From Centroberyx gerrardi (lineage: Eukaryota; Chordata; Actinopteri; Beryciformes; Berycidae): DNA of 64,000 nucleotides. Below are positions 46,901-56,030 of this stretch, one piece after another; position 1 is the stretch's first letter; each line of letters starts with the position of its first letter. The notes below the pieces were generated by a model that made no database searches, was not told the origin of the DNA, and saw only the letters and a program-made list of their open reading frames with translations. The translations under genes were made by a program, and so were the position numbers. Location: NCBI RefSeq assembly GCF_048128805.1, contig NC_135999.1:15291190-15355189 (forward strand), written 5' to 3'.

Positions 46901-49900
46901 AGGTTTCTCCCAGCAGGGGGTTGAACGGTTTGCCTGTGCGGTGGACAGTGGTGGAGTAGGAGGAGACTGTGAAAGCGGCAACGTAGCACAGCTGCTCTAG
47001 AGAGCTCTGACACTTGGCAGCCTTATCCAGCAGCTCGTAGTACTCCAAGTCTTCAGACAGACGTTGCAGCATTGAGAGGGGCTCATTGAAATTCACCTAG
47101 TAGGTAGAGAAGTATAGAGGTAGAGATAGAGATAGTGATGGAGATCGAGAGATATAATTATTCTGGAATTGTATTTACTTTTACTTTCACAGGGAAGCAT
47201 GAAAAACAAGCACTTGGATAGCCTGTGTGCATGCAAAGAAGCGCACAAGTTTCTTACAGGCATTGGTATCTTTGAGAGCTCCTTTCCAATGCAGTTCTTC
47301 ATGATGCTCCACAGATTCAGGGAATAGTTGGGCTTGTCGGGGATATGAGTCCGTCTTTGTTTAACTAGCTCTACCTCAAGGGGCTGTGGAGACTCTGGAT
47401 TGGATGCCAAAGACTGCTCATCAAGCTGGAAGAGGATAAAGCAAACAGATTGAAGGGTCAGGTGACTGTGTCATGTTGGCATACACAGGCGATGATAGCA
47501 TAACACAAATCAGCATGAAAACAATATTAATATGCATTTACCGACTGATCGTCCATTCCAAGCTCACTGCTAATCCCACTAACATTGCTGCCAGATCTCC
47601 TGATGGACAGATAAACAAGAAAGCACAAAATTTGACTAATGGAACAGAAAAAAAAACAAAGTAGGTTTGTGATTAAACAAGCATGTAATTCGAGATAAGA
47701 TGAGCGTTATTAGGCTCTGTGAAACCAAATACAAAAGCCTTATTTGCCAACCCTGGGATTAGAATCCAGGACCCTCATATGAAAGTCTGCTGCCCTATCA
47801 AGTGAGCAAAAGCACCAACGTGGCTGCCTGAGAAAATTATAGGTATTGTATGTCTGTATCATGTGCAGTGTTTTGTTTTGTTGTTTGTTTGTCTTTGGAG
47901 GGGTGGGATGGGGGGGCTGACAGACCAACCGATCGACAGAGCGGCTTATAGCTAGTATAAGTATAAGCCGCTCTGTCGATCGGTTGGTCTGCTGGTTGAA
48001 GCTAAAAATAAAAATCTGTGACAAATGGAAAGGGAGGACAAGAGCGTTACTGACTTGTGATATTTGGGGTCAGCAGGGACAGTGATGAACTCTGCTGGGT
48101 CTTCCATAGCATCAAAGAACTCATTCTCGTCATCCTCGTCACTGGCATCACCTTTTCCCGAACCACCGGACCCTAAGGTGAAGCGGAAGAGTGGAAGAAT
48201 GAATGACAAAAAACAAAATCTAAATCAACACAGAGATACTGCGGTGGATTAGACTAAAGCTTGCTGAAATGGCAAGGGGCAAGCATCTAATGCATCCTTA
48301 CAATATATGGTAGCTCTGTTCAACAGCTCAATCATCAGTAGGTGAGCAGTAAAAGCATTCACTCTTATACAACACTGTCATCTTTCAGCATGCTATCTTC
48401 GACATAACTCCATGTACAGTGACATAAAGATTCCAGGAGAAAACAATATTGGCTTATTTACACTTTGTTGTGTTGTTCATGTGCACTCCACTTGTAATTA
48501 CCAAATGTCCAACAGCATGTGAGGGCAGCATAAGCCTATTTCAAGTCTGGTTTTCCTAACAGCAAAATCAGTTTTGCATACAGGCAAATTACAGTCTAAA
48601 CAACGCATAGTCTGTAGCCTTTGTTTTAGCCTATATATCACACAGAAAAACATAATGTATATTAAAGGAATCATATTTGCACATTTGTTGTTATACAGGT
48701 AGCGTAACTTAGCATATACTGCCTTTAAACCAGGTTCAGGGTACAGGGTCAGAAGTTCAGCTGCGGATGAGAGCCTTACCCTTGGTATCTATGGCGGGGT
48801 TGCTGAACGAAGGGGGGAGAACTGTAGCTCCTCTGAAAGCTCTTTCCAGGTGGTTGTGCTGCTTGGCCAGCTGCTCCAGAGTCTCCTCCAACCTTATCCT
48901 CTGGTCTCTCTCAACCTGTAAGGCCTTCTGCCAGCGCTTACTGTGGGTCTGGGCCAGGGTGAGGAAGTCTCTACATGCCTGGGGGGAGCACAAATACCCA
49001 AGAGCAACACTTCAGCAAGAGCCTCAGTAACAACGTTTTGCTTTCCTCTGCAAATAACCCTTGGGTAACTTACATTGATCATGGCATTAGAGGTGATTCT
49101 GAACAGCGTGGCCCTCTCTGTAACCTGTCTGATCTTCTCCCCCATGTCTCCTCCTGGACGAATCCCCTCCAGCTCTGACAAGGACCTGGGGGGGGTGGAG
49201 CAAAATGTGGGGGGGGGAAAATCAGTTCCTGCAGCCCTGCCATAAAGTTCAACTGGTATTTTTATTATTCAGTGCCTTTTACGCAGCCAAGAAAAACATT
49301 GGTAGTCAATGCACTTTGTACTTCTGTCACCAATGTAAATATATTGGTCATGACTCATAACTAAACAGTTTTAGCCTGCACTCCACCTCTCTTCTTTCCT
49401 TTCATCTGCACTTGAGGGAGTTCAGCATATTGGTTATATTGTTTTTTCCACAGCACTGAAACTACTCAATCTAATTAGTGAATAAGTGATTGATCCCTGA
49501 CCTTTGGAGGGCAGAGCCATGCTTGGCAATGAGGTCATTGCAGGTGCTGAGGTCCTCCACCTTGCTGCCTAGTGTGCGCAGTGTGGACTGGACCTCAGAG
49601 TTACGGCAGCCTCCACCCTGTCCTGATGTAGGGGGCAATGTAGGGCAATCATCACCCGAGTCATCTGAGGGAGAGGACAGGGAAGAGAAAATGTGACCAA
49701 AAACAAAGATTAACTAAAATTAAATGTTACACACACACACTCATAATAGCACAGTGTACACATGTCCAAAACATGGAGTCGTAAACTGCTGAAGGACTAG
49801 ATAGGCTTTTCTATGCATTTCCAAATGATGCCTCCTGTGACTCTTCTTCCCTCCCTCTCACCAGACTCGGCCTGCATGCGAACAGCCTTTGCCTTGGCCA

Positions 49901-51144
49901 GCTCCAGAGCAGTGATCCAACGCTGACGCTCCACCTCTGAGCTGGCCTTCAGGTGGTAGGTCTGTGCCCCGCCGTTGGAAATGACAAAATTGCATGAGTC
50001 CTCCACAGCAATGTTGGCTGTGGCCAGGTTGATGGTGCCCCGGCACGTGTGACCCATCTCTGCCTGGGTCCTGGACAGAGACAGAATGAGGGATTGTAAA
50101 ATACTGAGGTTGCCCCACATTTTTGTGGAGCAAGAAACACTTTTAAACCAAAGAACAATCTGGAGGATTATGGGGTTTTCTTTGTACAAGGAAATGGAAT
50201 TCCTTAATTAAACAAATGTAGATGAAAGTCTTTATTCTATGTATTTGTTTTGGTGACATGTTGCAACCCATAAAAGAAACAACAAATAGCAGCTATTCTA
50301 TCATTAATCTATTAGAAATTAAATTCATTATAACAATGATCATTCTCCCGTAAGCCACACATTTTTGGGGGTGATCAAGAGTGGATCGAAACCTGAAAGA
50401 CAGCATTTCTAAGCAAACACTAGAAATCCTCATGCTGATTCAAAATGGTTGGGAAAACTTTAAGACTACAGCTGCACAAATGCAAACGCAGACAAAACAT
50501 TAATAATTCACAGAAAAATGCAAGGTCAGCAGTAAGATCAGCTCCACTGGCACAGTCTTTATCCGGGTCCAATCTAAACAGGTGACAGACAAAGATATTA
50601 AATACCTTTATCTATCACCTGTCTGTCACCTGCTGGTAAATGCCCAAAGACTCACTTGAAAAAACATTTATTTATCATTCAACAACACTGTGTGTCCTTC
50701 TGCCATCAGGATAGGTCCTCCTCCTCCTCCCCAGTTCCCATTTATTTAGGCTACAGTATTCTACTTTGGCCTATTTTCCAGCATGCTCACTAAAAGTTGT
50801 AAATCCGATTTGCCACTAAGACTCGACATCATGAATAGTCAATCTCAGACATTAGCTGTCCCTGAAATGTGTCTTCAGTGTATTTAAGTGACTTGATCCC
50901 TACAGAAACCTTTCACAAAGTTAATGGCCGACTATGGCTGACATTAATCCGTTACAGGATAAGTGTGCGAAAAGCTAGAAATGTTATACTAAAATGATAA
51001 TAAACCTTACCTGTAATACGACAGCAGACCATTGCTCAAAACAAACCAGCGTCGCTGGTAACCTTTTATGTAGTTAGTCCATTTGAAAAGCCAACCCTTG
51101 TATGTGTCTCCAGGAGTTGGGGTGGGAGGCTTAGGCTCCGACAT
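40933..51144 (-). CDS. osbp: Oxysterol-binding protein 1 (lipid transfer at ER-Golgi contacts), complete
   Basis: Fifteen constitutive coding exons on the - strand: 51011-51144, 49862-50070, 49502-49664, 49074-49185, 48780-48978, 48055-48172, 47542-47599, 47258-47425, 46851-47096, 46577-46697, 46171-46274, 45273-45368, 44280-44464, 43289-43518 and 40933-41075. Phases agree and give 761 aa. Domains: PH domain about 15-107 ([19 protein letters not shown]), a coiled-coil about 220-260, a FFAT motif EFFDAME (about 290-296) that would bind VAP at the ER, and the ORD sterol/PI4P domain. The ORD carries the family fingerprint EQVSHHPP (about 468-475), and the end is CPDIF. OSBP exchanges cholesterol for PI4P between ER and trans-Golgi. 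The start ([15 protein letters not shown]) is preceded in frame by a TAA. The protein lacks the Ala/Gly-rich N-terminal extension of mammalian OSBP. Some C-terminal segments resemble OSBP2, but the PH and middle regions are OSBP1-like. Five extra mini-exons lie before the last exon. Confidence 0.96.
41636..41674 (-). CDS. osbp: osbp candidate mini-exon A (GC donor)
   Basis: 39 nt; acceptor CTTAG ends at 41675; the donor is GCAAGTAAC starting at 41635. With the phase-1 G of the upstream exon it reads [13 protein letters not shown] and then joins the last exon as S-THQDNY. It shares PYG(T/P)P with mini-exon E. Length and phase keep the osbp frame only if the GC donor is used. Confidence 0.7.
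41821..41853 (-). CDS. osbp: osbp candidate mini-exon E (GC donor)
   Basis: 33 nt; strong acceptor (a long T/C tract, then TTTCAG, ending at 41854); donor GCAAGTATT starting at 41820. It reads [11 protein letters not shown] and then S-THQDNY. Phase 1-1. Confidence 0.7.
   Translation of the reverse strand, partial: PLMDPPSPLF
41985..42023 (-). CDS. osbp: osbp candidate mini-exon B (GC donor)
   Basis: 39 nt; acceptor after a T run and TGTTCAG ending at 42024; donor GCAAGTAGC starting at 41984. It reads [13 protein letters not shown] and then C-THQDNY. Its first 16 bases closely match those of mini-exon D. Confidence 0.7.
42735..42782 (-). CDS. osbp: osbp candidate mini-exon C (GC donor, internal GT alternative)
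   Basis: 48 nt; acceptor CATTTAG ending at 42783; donor GCAAGTATC starting at 42734. It reads [16 protein letters not shown] and then S-THQDNY. A second GCAAGTGAGG inside it offers a canonical GT donor (gtgagg) that gives a 30-nt version, also in frame. Confidence 0.7.
42977..43015 (-). CDS. osbp: osbp candidate mini-exon D (GC donor)
   Basis: 39 nt; acceptor AACCACAAG ending at 43016; donor GCAAGTACT starting at 42976. It reads [13 protein letters not shown] and then S-THQDNY. It is the closest of the five to the constitutive exon at 43289-43518. Confidence 0.7.
43519..44279 (-). other. osbp intron
   Basis: Intron of about 760 bp before the PEEG exon. AT-rich, with a C run near 44160. No element is recognised. 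Confidence 0.6.
44717..45152. mobile_element. Possible short DNA element with CCTCCGCCAAGG-type ends
   Basis: The right end CCTTGGCGGAGGTAAT (about 45125-45141), preceded by GCAAAAACATAATCT, is a very common repeat terminus in fish. At 44721-44743 a related inverted sequence, AAACCTCCACCAACG, is present. This suggests a 0.43-kb element inside an osbp intron. The inverted arms are imperfect. Confidence 0.45.
45369..46170 (-). other. osbp intron
   Basis: About 0.8 kb of AT-rich intron with no recognisable gene or repeat. Confidence 0.6.
47745..47825 (-). mobile_element. tRNA-like (SINE head) fragment
   Basis: On the - strand an A-box-like GCTCACTTGATAGGGCAG is followed by a B-box-like TGGATTCTAATCC at tRNA-like spacing. 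This fits the head of a tRNA-derived SINE rather than a working tRNA gene, because the terminal stem cannot be closed. Confidence 0.5.
47921..47991. repeat. Perfect 30-bp inverted repeat (hairpin) in osbp intron
   Basis: 47921-47950 is the exact reverse complement of 47962-47991, with an 11-nt spacer (47951-47961). The spacer edges extend local pairing (CTTATA..TATAAG). It lies about 100 bp from the tRNA-like fragment, within the osbp intron between 48055 and 47599. Confidence 0.97.
48173..48779 (-). other. osbp intron
   Basis: About 0.6 kb of intron directly upstream of the FFAT-motif exon. Nothing is recognised in it. Confidence 0.6.
50071..51010 (-). other. osbp intron 1 (coding)
   Basis: About 0.94-kb intron that splits the PH domain. 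Palindromic CACCTGTCTGTCACCTG-type sequence lies near 50618. No gene is seen. Confidence 0.6.
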
Positions 51145-53714
51145 CACAGCAGCCTGTGGCTTCAAGGAGTGAGGTTAGAGCCTGTGGGAATGAGAAACCT
51201 AATCAAACTTTATACTGATATTTCTTTGCACTATGCACGTGTTACTGTTCGGAATATATGCACAACACACTTGGTTTTACAGGCACAGACATGCATATTA
51301 CAGAGTGCATTTACAGGTTTGTAACTGACAGCACTACTAAAAATTCAGAAAGACGCTGCATCAGTTTCCCTGTCTTATGAGAATATTTGTCATGGTTTAC
51401 TGGTTACTGACATTGGAAGAAAGTTGTTCACAACAAATACTTAACTGTACTAGACCACAGCAATAACATGTCAAGCCTTAAACTTGCCTTTGACTGAGCA
51501 GCAAATTAGAAGTGGACCATGAAGACAGCTTCTCTATCTGAGAAATTGTTACAGGAGGTAATGTCACCTGGTTTGCCAGGCTTAGTGTTTTTCTAACGAG
51601 CTGAGAACATCCATATGAAAACAATTCTGGTTGTAATTAGTCATCACTTGGCCCATGCCACTTATTAATAACGCGACTGTTTATTATTTTAGTTGGTGCA
51701 GCATCGCTAACGTTAATTTGCAAACATGCTAGTCGGCTTCACTCCACCGGGACATGAATGGGGACTGGCACATGCCAGTGGTGTTTACAACGTGAATATT
51801 AGATGAAGCGCACGGAAATAAAGTCTGACTCGAGGTTTGACATTAACCTCCGTTTTTCCAGCGTCGCCAGGCTAACTAATAGTTTGCATTTGCACTCATT
51901 TAGTTTGGCTTGGGCATTATACAATACATAACATCATAGTGCTCGAGTGCTGGCGTGACTCCTAGTCTCAAATAATCTGTTTAGCTACGTCGTTACGGCA
52001 AATCTGACTTCTTGTGTGCTGAAAACACAGCTAGCTAACAAAGTAGTAACATTAACAAATAGTCTGTCAATCATTTGTACTTGACACACACGTCTTAAAT
52101 AAACAAACACTGAACGCTATCAGGTATTACAAGGGGCAAGACACGAATTCCAAACATCATAGCTACTTAAACATTGGCCGACCGTCACCAACATTATTAG
52201 CTTGCTAGCTAAAGTAACAGGAAGCTGTCAAAGAAGCTGACGCCAGCCACTTCGAAATTGATAATCATGCTAACGATTTTCATGTCTGCGACTCTCCCAG
52301 CATTTTTTTCCCTGTTATTCCCATTGACAGTTAGAAGCGTTAATATTTTTCGTGATAGTTACCGTAATTAGGCTAGACCTCAGCCATCAACGGTGTGCAG
52401 GTCGTGTCACATTAAGCGATGCTAGCTCGCTAGCGTTAGCTTAGCTACTACTTACAGGTGGTGCAACAAGATAGTGTTCGCTGAGCTCGTTTGCGACTAA
52501 CGCTAGTTCCGCTTCTGCAAATTAAATTACAGATGAACATACAAGTGTAAATAAAAGAAGAAACCACACCGCATACTGCATTTGTCAGTTTCCGAATTAT
52601 AGCTATAGTTTGATTACCTAAATGACTAATTTGTCAGCTTCAAAATAGTAGTTATAAAAACACACAATTGAATCTTTCAGACAACAGACGAATGGATGTA
52701 AACATTCCTCAGATTTTAAAATGAAGTGAATTCTTTCTTTTGCTAAGTTCACAATTTTAATCGTAATAAAATAAAATAAAATACAAATAAAGTGCAGCAT
52801 TTTTGAGAGGAAACGAGAAAGAAAATGCCTGTTGGCCTAATAAACCTGCAGGTTATCAACCATCAGTGTCAAAAAATAGTGTGCCGTTTGACAAACCATT
52901 AGAAGCCTGCCACCTACTGGATAGAAATTGTAATAGCAAATTCATAATAGATTTTTCACCCGATGAATAAAATCTCCGATGTGAATACTTCTGGAATGCA
53001 TATTCCTTATATTGGATGGATGGTTATCTGGTTACATCCTCATGCATAAATGATTTGCTGTCTACACTCTTGGAAATGTCAGCCTACTTTCTGTGAAAAA
53101 GGAAAATATATTACACTTCCTGTATTAATGTCATTTTGTAAACTTTTTTTTTTTTTTAAGAGTAAACTATCAAACTGGAAATTTAAAGCTCTCTAGCACT
53201 GTTTCATTCTAAAAAAAAAACCAAAACAATATTTGAAATGCATTTTTTATACTTAAAAGTAGCTTACCTGATGAAACCTCCTCCCCTTACTCACTACTAC
53301 TGGATCGATTTCTACCCACAACAAAATATACTCTCAATAGTTGTCATGAATCTGAGCAGAAGCACTGAAAATTCACACTGCTCATGTGTTATATTATCAA
53401 GTTCAGGTCATTACAACATTGTGCAAGTCATCTTGAAAGCCACAATCTACCTAGATGTTTATGCTGATAGCTAAAGTTACTCTTCACCTCGCAACACAGT
53501 AAATAAAAACACTTTTCTCATTTTCATTAATTTTATTGAACAATGCTTTACAACGACAATGAGCTTGTTTCAGCAGGGCATCAGAATCAAATTATAGCAA
53601 TTTTATTTCACTTAAAATAGTATGTGTGTATGTGTATAAGCTAATGCACTCATCCCCAAAACGTATTTAGTGATGGTGTGTATGTGTAGAAGATAATGCA
53701 CTCATCCCCAAAAC
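51145..53714 (-). other. osbp 5' region and osbp-sart1 spacer
   Basis: Holds the osbp 5' UTR/promoter side. A candidate non-coding first exon ends in CACCT|GTAAGT at about 52450 on the - strand, within locally CpG- and TAGC-rich DNA (51.7-52.5 kb). From 52.6 kb to 53.5 kb is AT-rich spacer, with no gene seen, and then the short sart1 3' UTR. Confidence 0.5.
53532..53537 (-). terminator. Candidate poly(A) signal of sart1
   Basis: AATAAA on the - strand (TTTATT on +), about 180 nt after the sart1 stop codon, in an AT-rich setting. Confidence 0.5.
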
Positions 53715-56030
53715 CTATTTGGTAATGGTGTTTGCATTCATACTTTTCCCACTCCCACTAAGAACAATATATGGTGTTTTCTGAGATTTTTGCTTTTCTT
53801 GAAGCAAAGCCACCGTTCCTAGAGGAGTATCACTGCTGCTCATCTTCTTCAGCAGCGCCTCTTCCTCCAGCTTTTTCATCCTCCTCTCCGTCTTCATCTT
53901 TCCAGACCCTTTCCCGTGGAATCGATGTGAAAGCTGCCTGAAAGCTTCTTTTGGAGTGAGTTTGCGCCCAGACTCGTCCACATACTCGATCTTGACATCA
54001 GGTTTGTAGCTCTCCTTCTCCTTGAAATCCTGTGTGAAGCCTCTGTACTCTTCTCTACGACTGTACTTGTCGTCAATGGTCATCTTGTCCTCAATGCAAT
54101 AGTTATCATTGGGCAGGGCACCTTTTGGTGCTCTGACACGGGCTATCTTCTGCATTTGAGTGTCCAATAGACCTTTGTTTTTGCACAGCAACAAGGCAGC
54201 AGCTAGACCAGAGTTGACTATAGGCTCTTCATCCAAAATGGTGGTGGACGCGGTGGAGAAATCAGGTTGTTTCTGCTCTTCATCCAGGTTAACTGTGCTC
54301 CACCCGATGTTCTCATCCATCTCGGAGTCTGAGCCCCCAGCATCATCTCTCTCTGCCTCCTGTTCAAAGTCCATAATTTCTTCTTGGTCCTCTCTGTTGC
54401 CTGACAGGCCGTACGTTGGAATATCACCCAGAGTTCTGCAAAACTCAGAGGTGGCATTGAAAACAATGTTGTTCCTCTTGTCTGGGTCGTTGTCATGTTC
54501 GCCTTTGTCAAGCCCTTTGACCTGCTCTGCCACCTTCTCCCCAGAGTCTTTGAGAAGCTGCTTCTGTTTCAGCTTCCTCTGCTTCTCCAGCTGTTTCTGC
54601 AGCTCCTGCTCTGCCTCGTCCTCCTCCAATACAGCTGGCTCAGGAGGTATGAAGTCGTCTTCATCACTTATGTCCATTTCTGCCATCCTGATATCATCAG
54701 ACTTTTGGGGAGCATCTTGCATCGAACTGCTCTCCTCTCCCTTTACCTCCTGGCCTTCCTCGTCCACCTGCTTACGGCCCCGACCACGTGACCTGGAGCC
54801 AAAATCAGAGCTGCGAGTGTCATCGAGGGCAAGTTCCTCTGAAGCTGTCTGCTTCTCCTTCTTTCTGATCTTCTTCACGCGGCGCTTTGTTTTTTTAAAG
54901 CCGACCATTTCCTGGGGTGTGTAGTACTCGGAGGCAATAGTGAGAGCAGGCATTTCCAAGGACTGGGCCTGGTTTCGAAGGGTCTCTCTGATGGCCTGGA
55001 GCTCCCGCTCCCGCTCCCCTTCAGCAAAGCCTCCTGTATTCAACCGGAAGCTCTTTTTCTTCTCCCCGTCAATCTCCTCATCATACTTTGATAGTACAGA
55101 GCGGGGTTTTAACATAACCATGTCGTCCACACTTTCCTCTTCTTCATAGGGCTTGTAATCTGGCTTTTTCTTCTTTAACTCTACATTTTTCTCTGCTTTT
55201 TCCTTGTCCACCAGTCCCACATTTACAAGTACATCATCCTTCTCTTCAAGCACGCCCTTGTCTTGCAGTGTCAGGATGACAGTCTCGCCCTCGTTGAAAG
55301 ACTCCATCTTGTGCTGTACCGTGAGTCCCTTTAGATCTCGAGATGTATAGGCCTCTTTCTTGCTTTGTCCAAATTCTTGCTCAACCAGACTGCTAACACC
55401 AAACTCCTCATCCATCTCTTCCAGAAGTTTGGCTCTTTTCTCGGCCATTTCTTTTTCTTTTGCCATTGTTCGACTTCTCTCTACCCAAGCAGCTGTGTCA
55501 TCCAGCCAGTCCTCCTCTGCCAGGGTCTTCACTTTGCCCAATTTCTGATTCAGGATGCGTTTCTCTTTCATAGCTGCAAGCTTCTCTCTCATCTCTTTCT
55601 GCTTTTGGATATGAACAGGGTTGATGGTCTCTGCCACAAGTGGCTCCTCCTTTGTCCCGAGCTCCTTCTTGTTTTCATTTAATTCCAGAGGCTTGAGCCC
55701 CAGCTTCGCTCTAAGTTTGTTTGTCTCCTCAATGCTGAGTGAAGCGTCTCCGCTTGCAGACTGTGGTTCGATTTCTGTACTCTCCTCATACCCAGCATCG
55801 GCTTTCTCCTTCTTCACTCGCGGCTCCCCAGTGCTCCTTTCGCCTTTGCCGCGACTTTCCCGTCCACTTCTGTCCCTGGACCTGGAGCGTTTTCTCTTCT
55901 CTTTTTCGCGACCTCCATCCCGTTCCGCATCTCTGTCTCGCTCCTTGTGGCGATGTTTCTTATGTTCGCGACGACGCTCTTCGGTGTCCTTGTCGCGGCT
56001 CTTTTCCTTGTGTTTCTTGGACGATCCCAT
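53715..56030 (-). CDS. sart1: U4/U6.U5 tri-snRNP-associated protein SART1, single exon
   Basis: One uninterrupted frame of 771 codons. The N-terminus is rich in Lys/Arg/Glu and RS/RD dipeptides (KHKEKSRDKDTEERRREHKK, RKRSRSRDRSGR). It then has the SART1 signature ETNKLRAKLGLKPLEL, the block EDWLDDTAAWVERSRT and acidic and coiled-coil segments. The highly conserved C-terminus includes EYVDESGRKLTPKEAFRQLS and LSGSGKSMNANTITK. Length is close to human SART1 (800 aa). The protein is nuclear and needed to bring U4/U6 and U5 together in the tri-snRNP before spliceosome activation. The mammalian gene has many introns, as I recall, whereas here none interrupts the frame. It lies head-to-head with pcm1, with about 2 kb between start codons. 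Confidence 0.97.
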   Translation of the reverse strand: MGSSKKHKEKSRDKDTEERRREHKKHRHKERDRDAERDGGREKEKRKRSRSRDRSGRESRGKGERSTGEPRVKKEKADAGYEESTEIEPQSASGDASLSIEETNKLRAKLGLKPLELNENKKELGTKEEPLVAETINPVHIQKQKEMREKLAAMKEKRILNQKLGKVKTLAEEDWLDDTAAWVERSRTMAKEKEMAEKRAKLLEEMDEEFGVSSLVEQEFGQSKKEAYTSRDLKGLTVQHKMESFNEGETVILTLQDKGVLEEKDDVLVNVGLVDKEKAEKNVELKKKKPDYKPYEEEESVDDMVMLKPRSVLSKYDEEIDGEKKKSFRLNTGGFAEGERERELQAIRETLRNQAQSLEMPALTIASEYYTPQEMVGFKKTKRRVKKIRKKEKQTASEELALDDTRSSDFGSRSRGRGRKQVDEEGQEVKGEESSSMQDAPQKSDDIRMAEMDISDEDDFIPPEPAVLEEDEAEQELQKQLEKQRKLKQKQLLKDSGEKVAEQVKGLDKGEHDNDPDKRNNIVFNATSEFCRTLGDIPTYGLSGNREDQEEIMDFEQEAERDDAGGSDSEMDENIGWSTVNLDEEQKQPDFSTASTTILDEEPIVNSGLAAALLLCKNKGLLDTQMQKIARVRAPKGALPNDNYCIEDKMTIDDKYSRREEYRGFTQDFKEKESYKPDVKIEYVDESGRKLTPKEAFRQLSHRFHGKGSGKMKTERRMKKLEEEALLKKMSSSDTPLGTVALLQEKQKSQKTPYIVLSGSGKSMNANTITK

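Noticed and set aside
54160-54924. Long open frame (254 aa) on the + strand
   Set aside because: Antisense shadow of sart1; its Ser/Cys-rich translation is what the complement of Glu/Lys/Arg-rich coding DNA gives, with no homology of its own.
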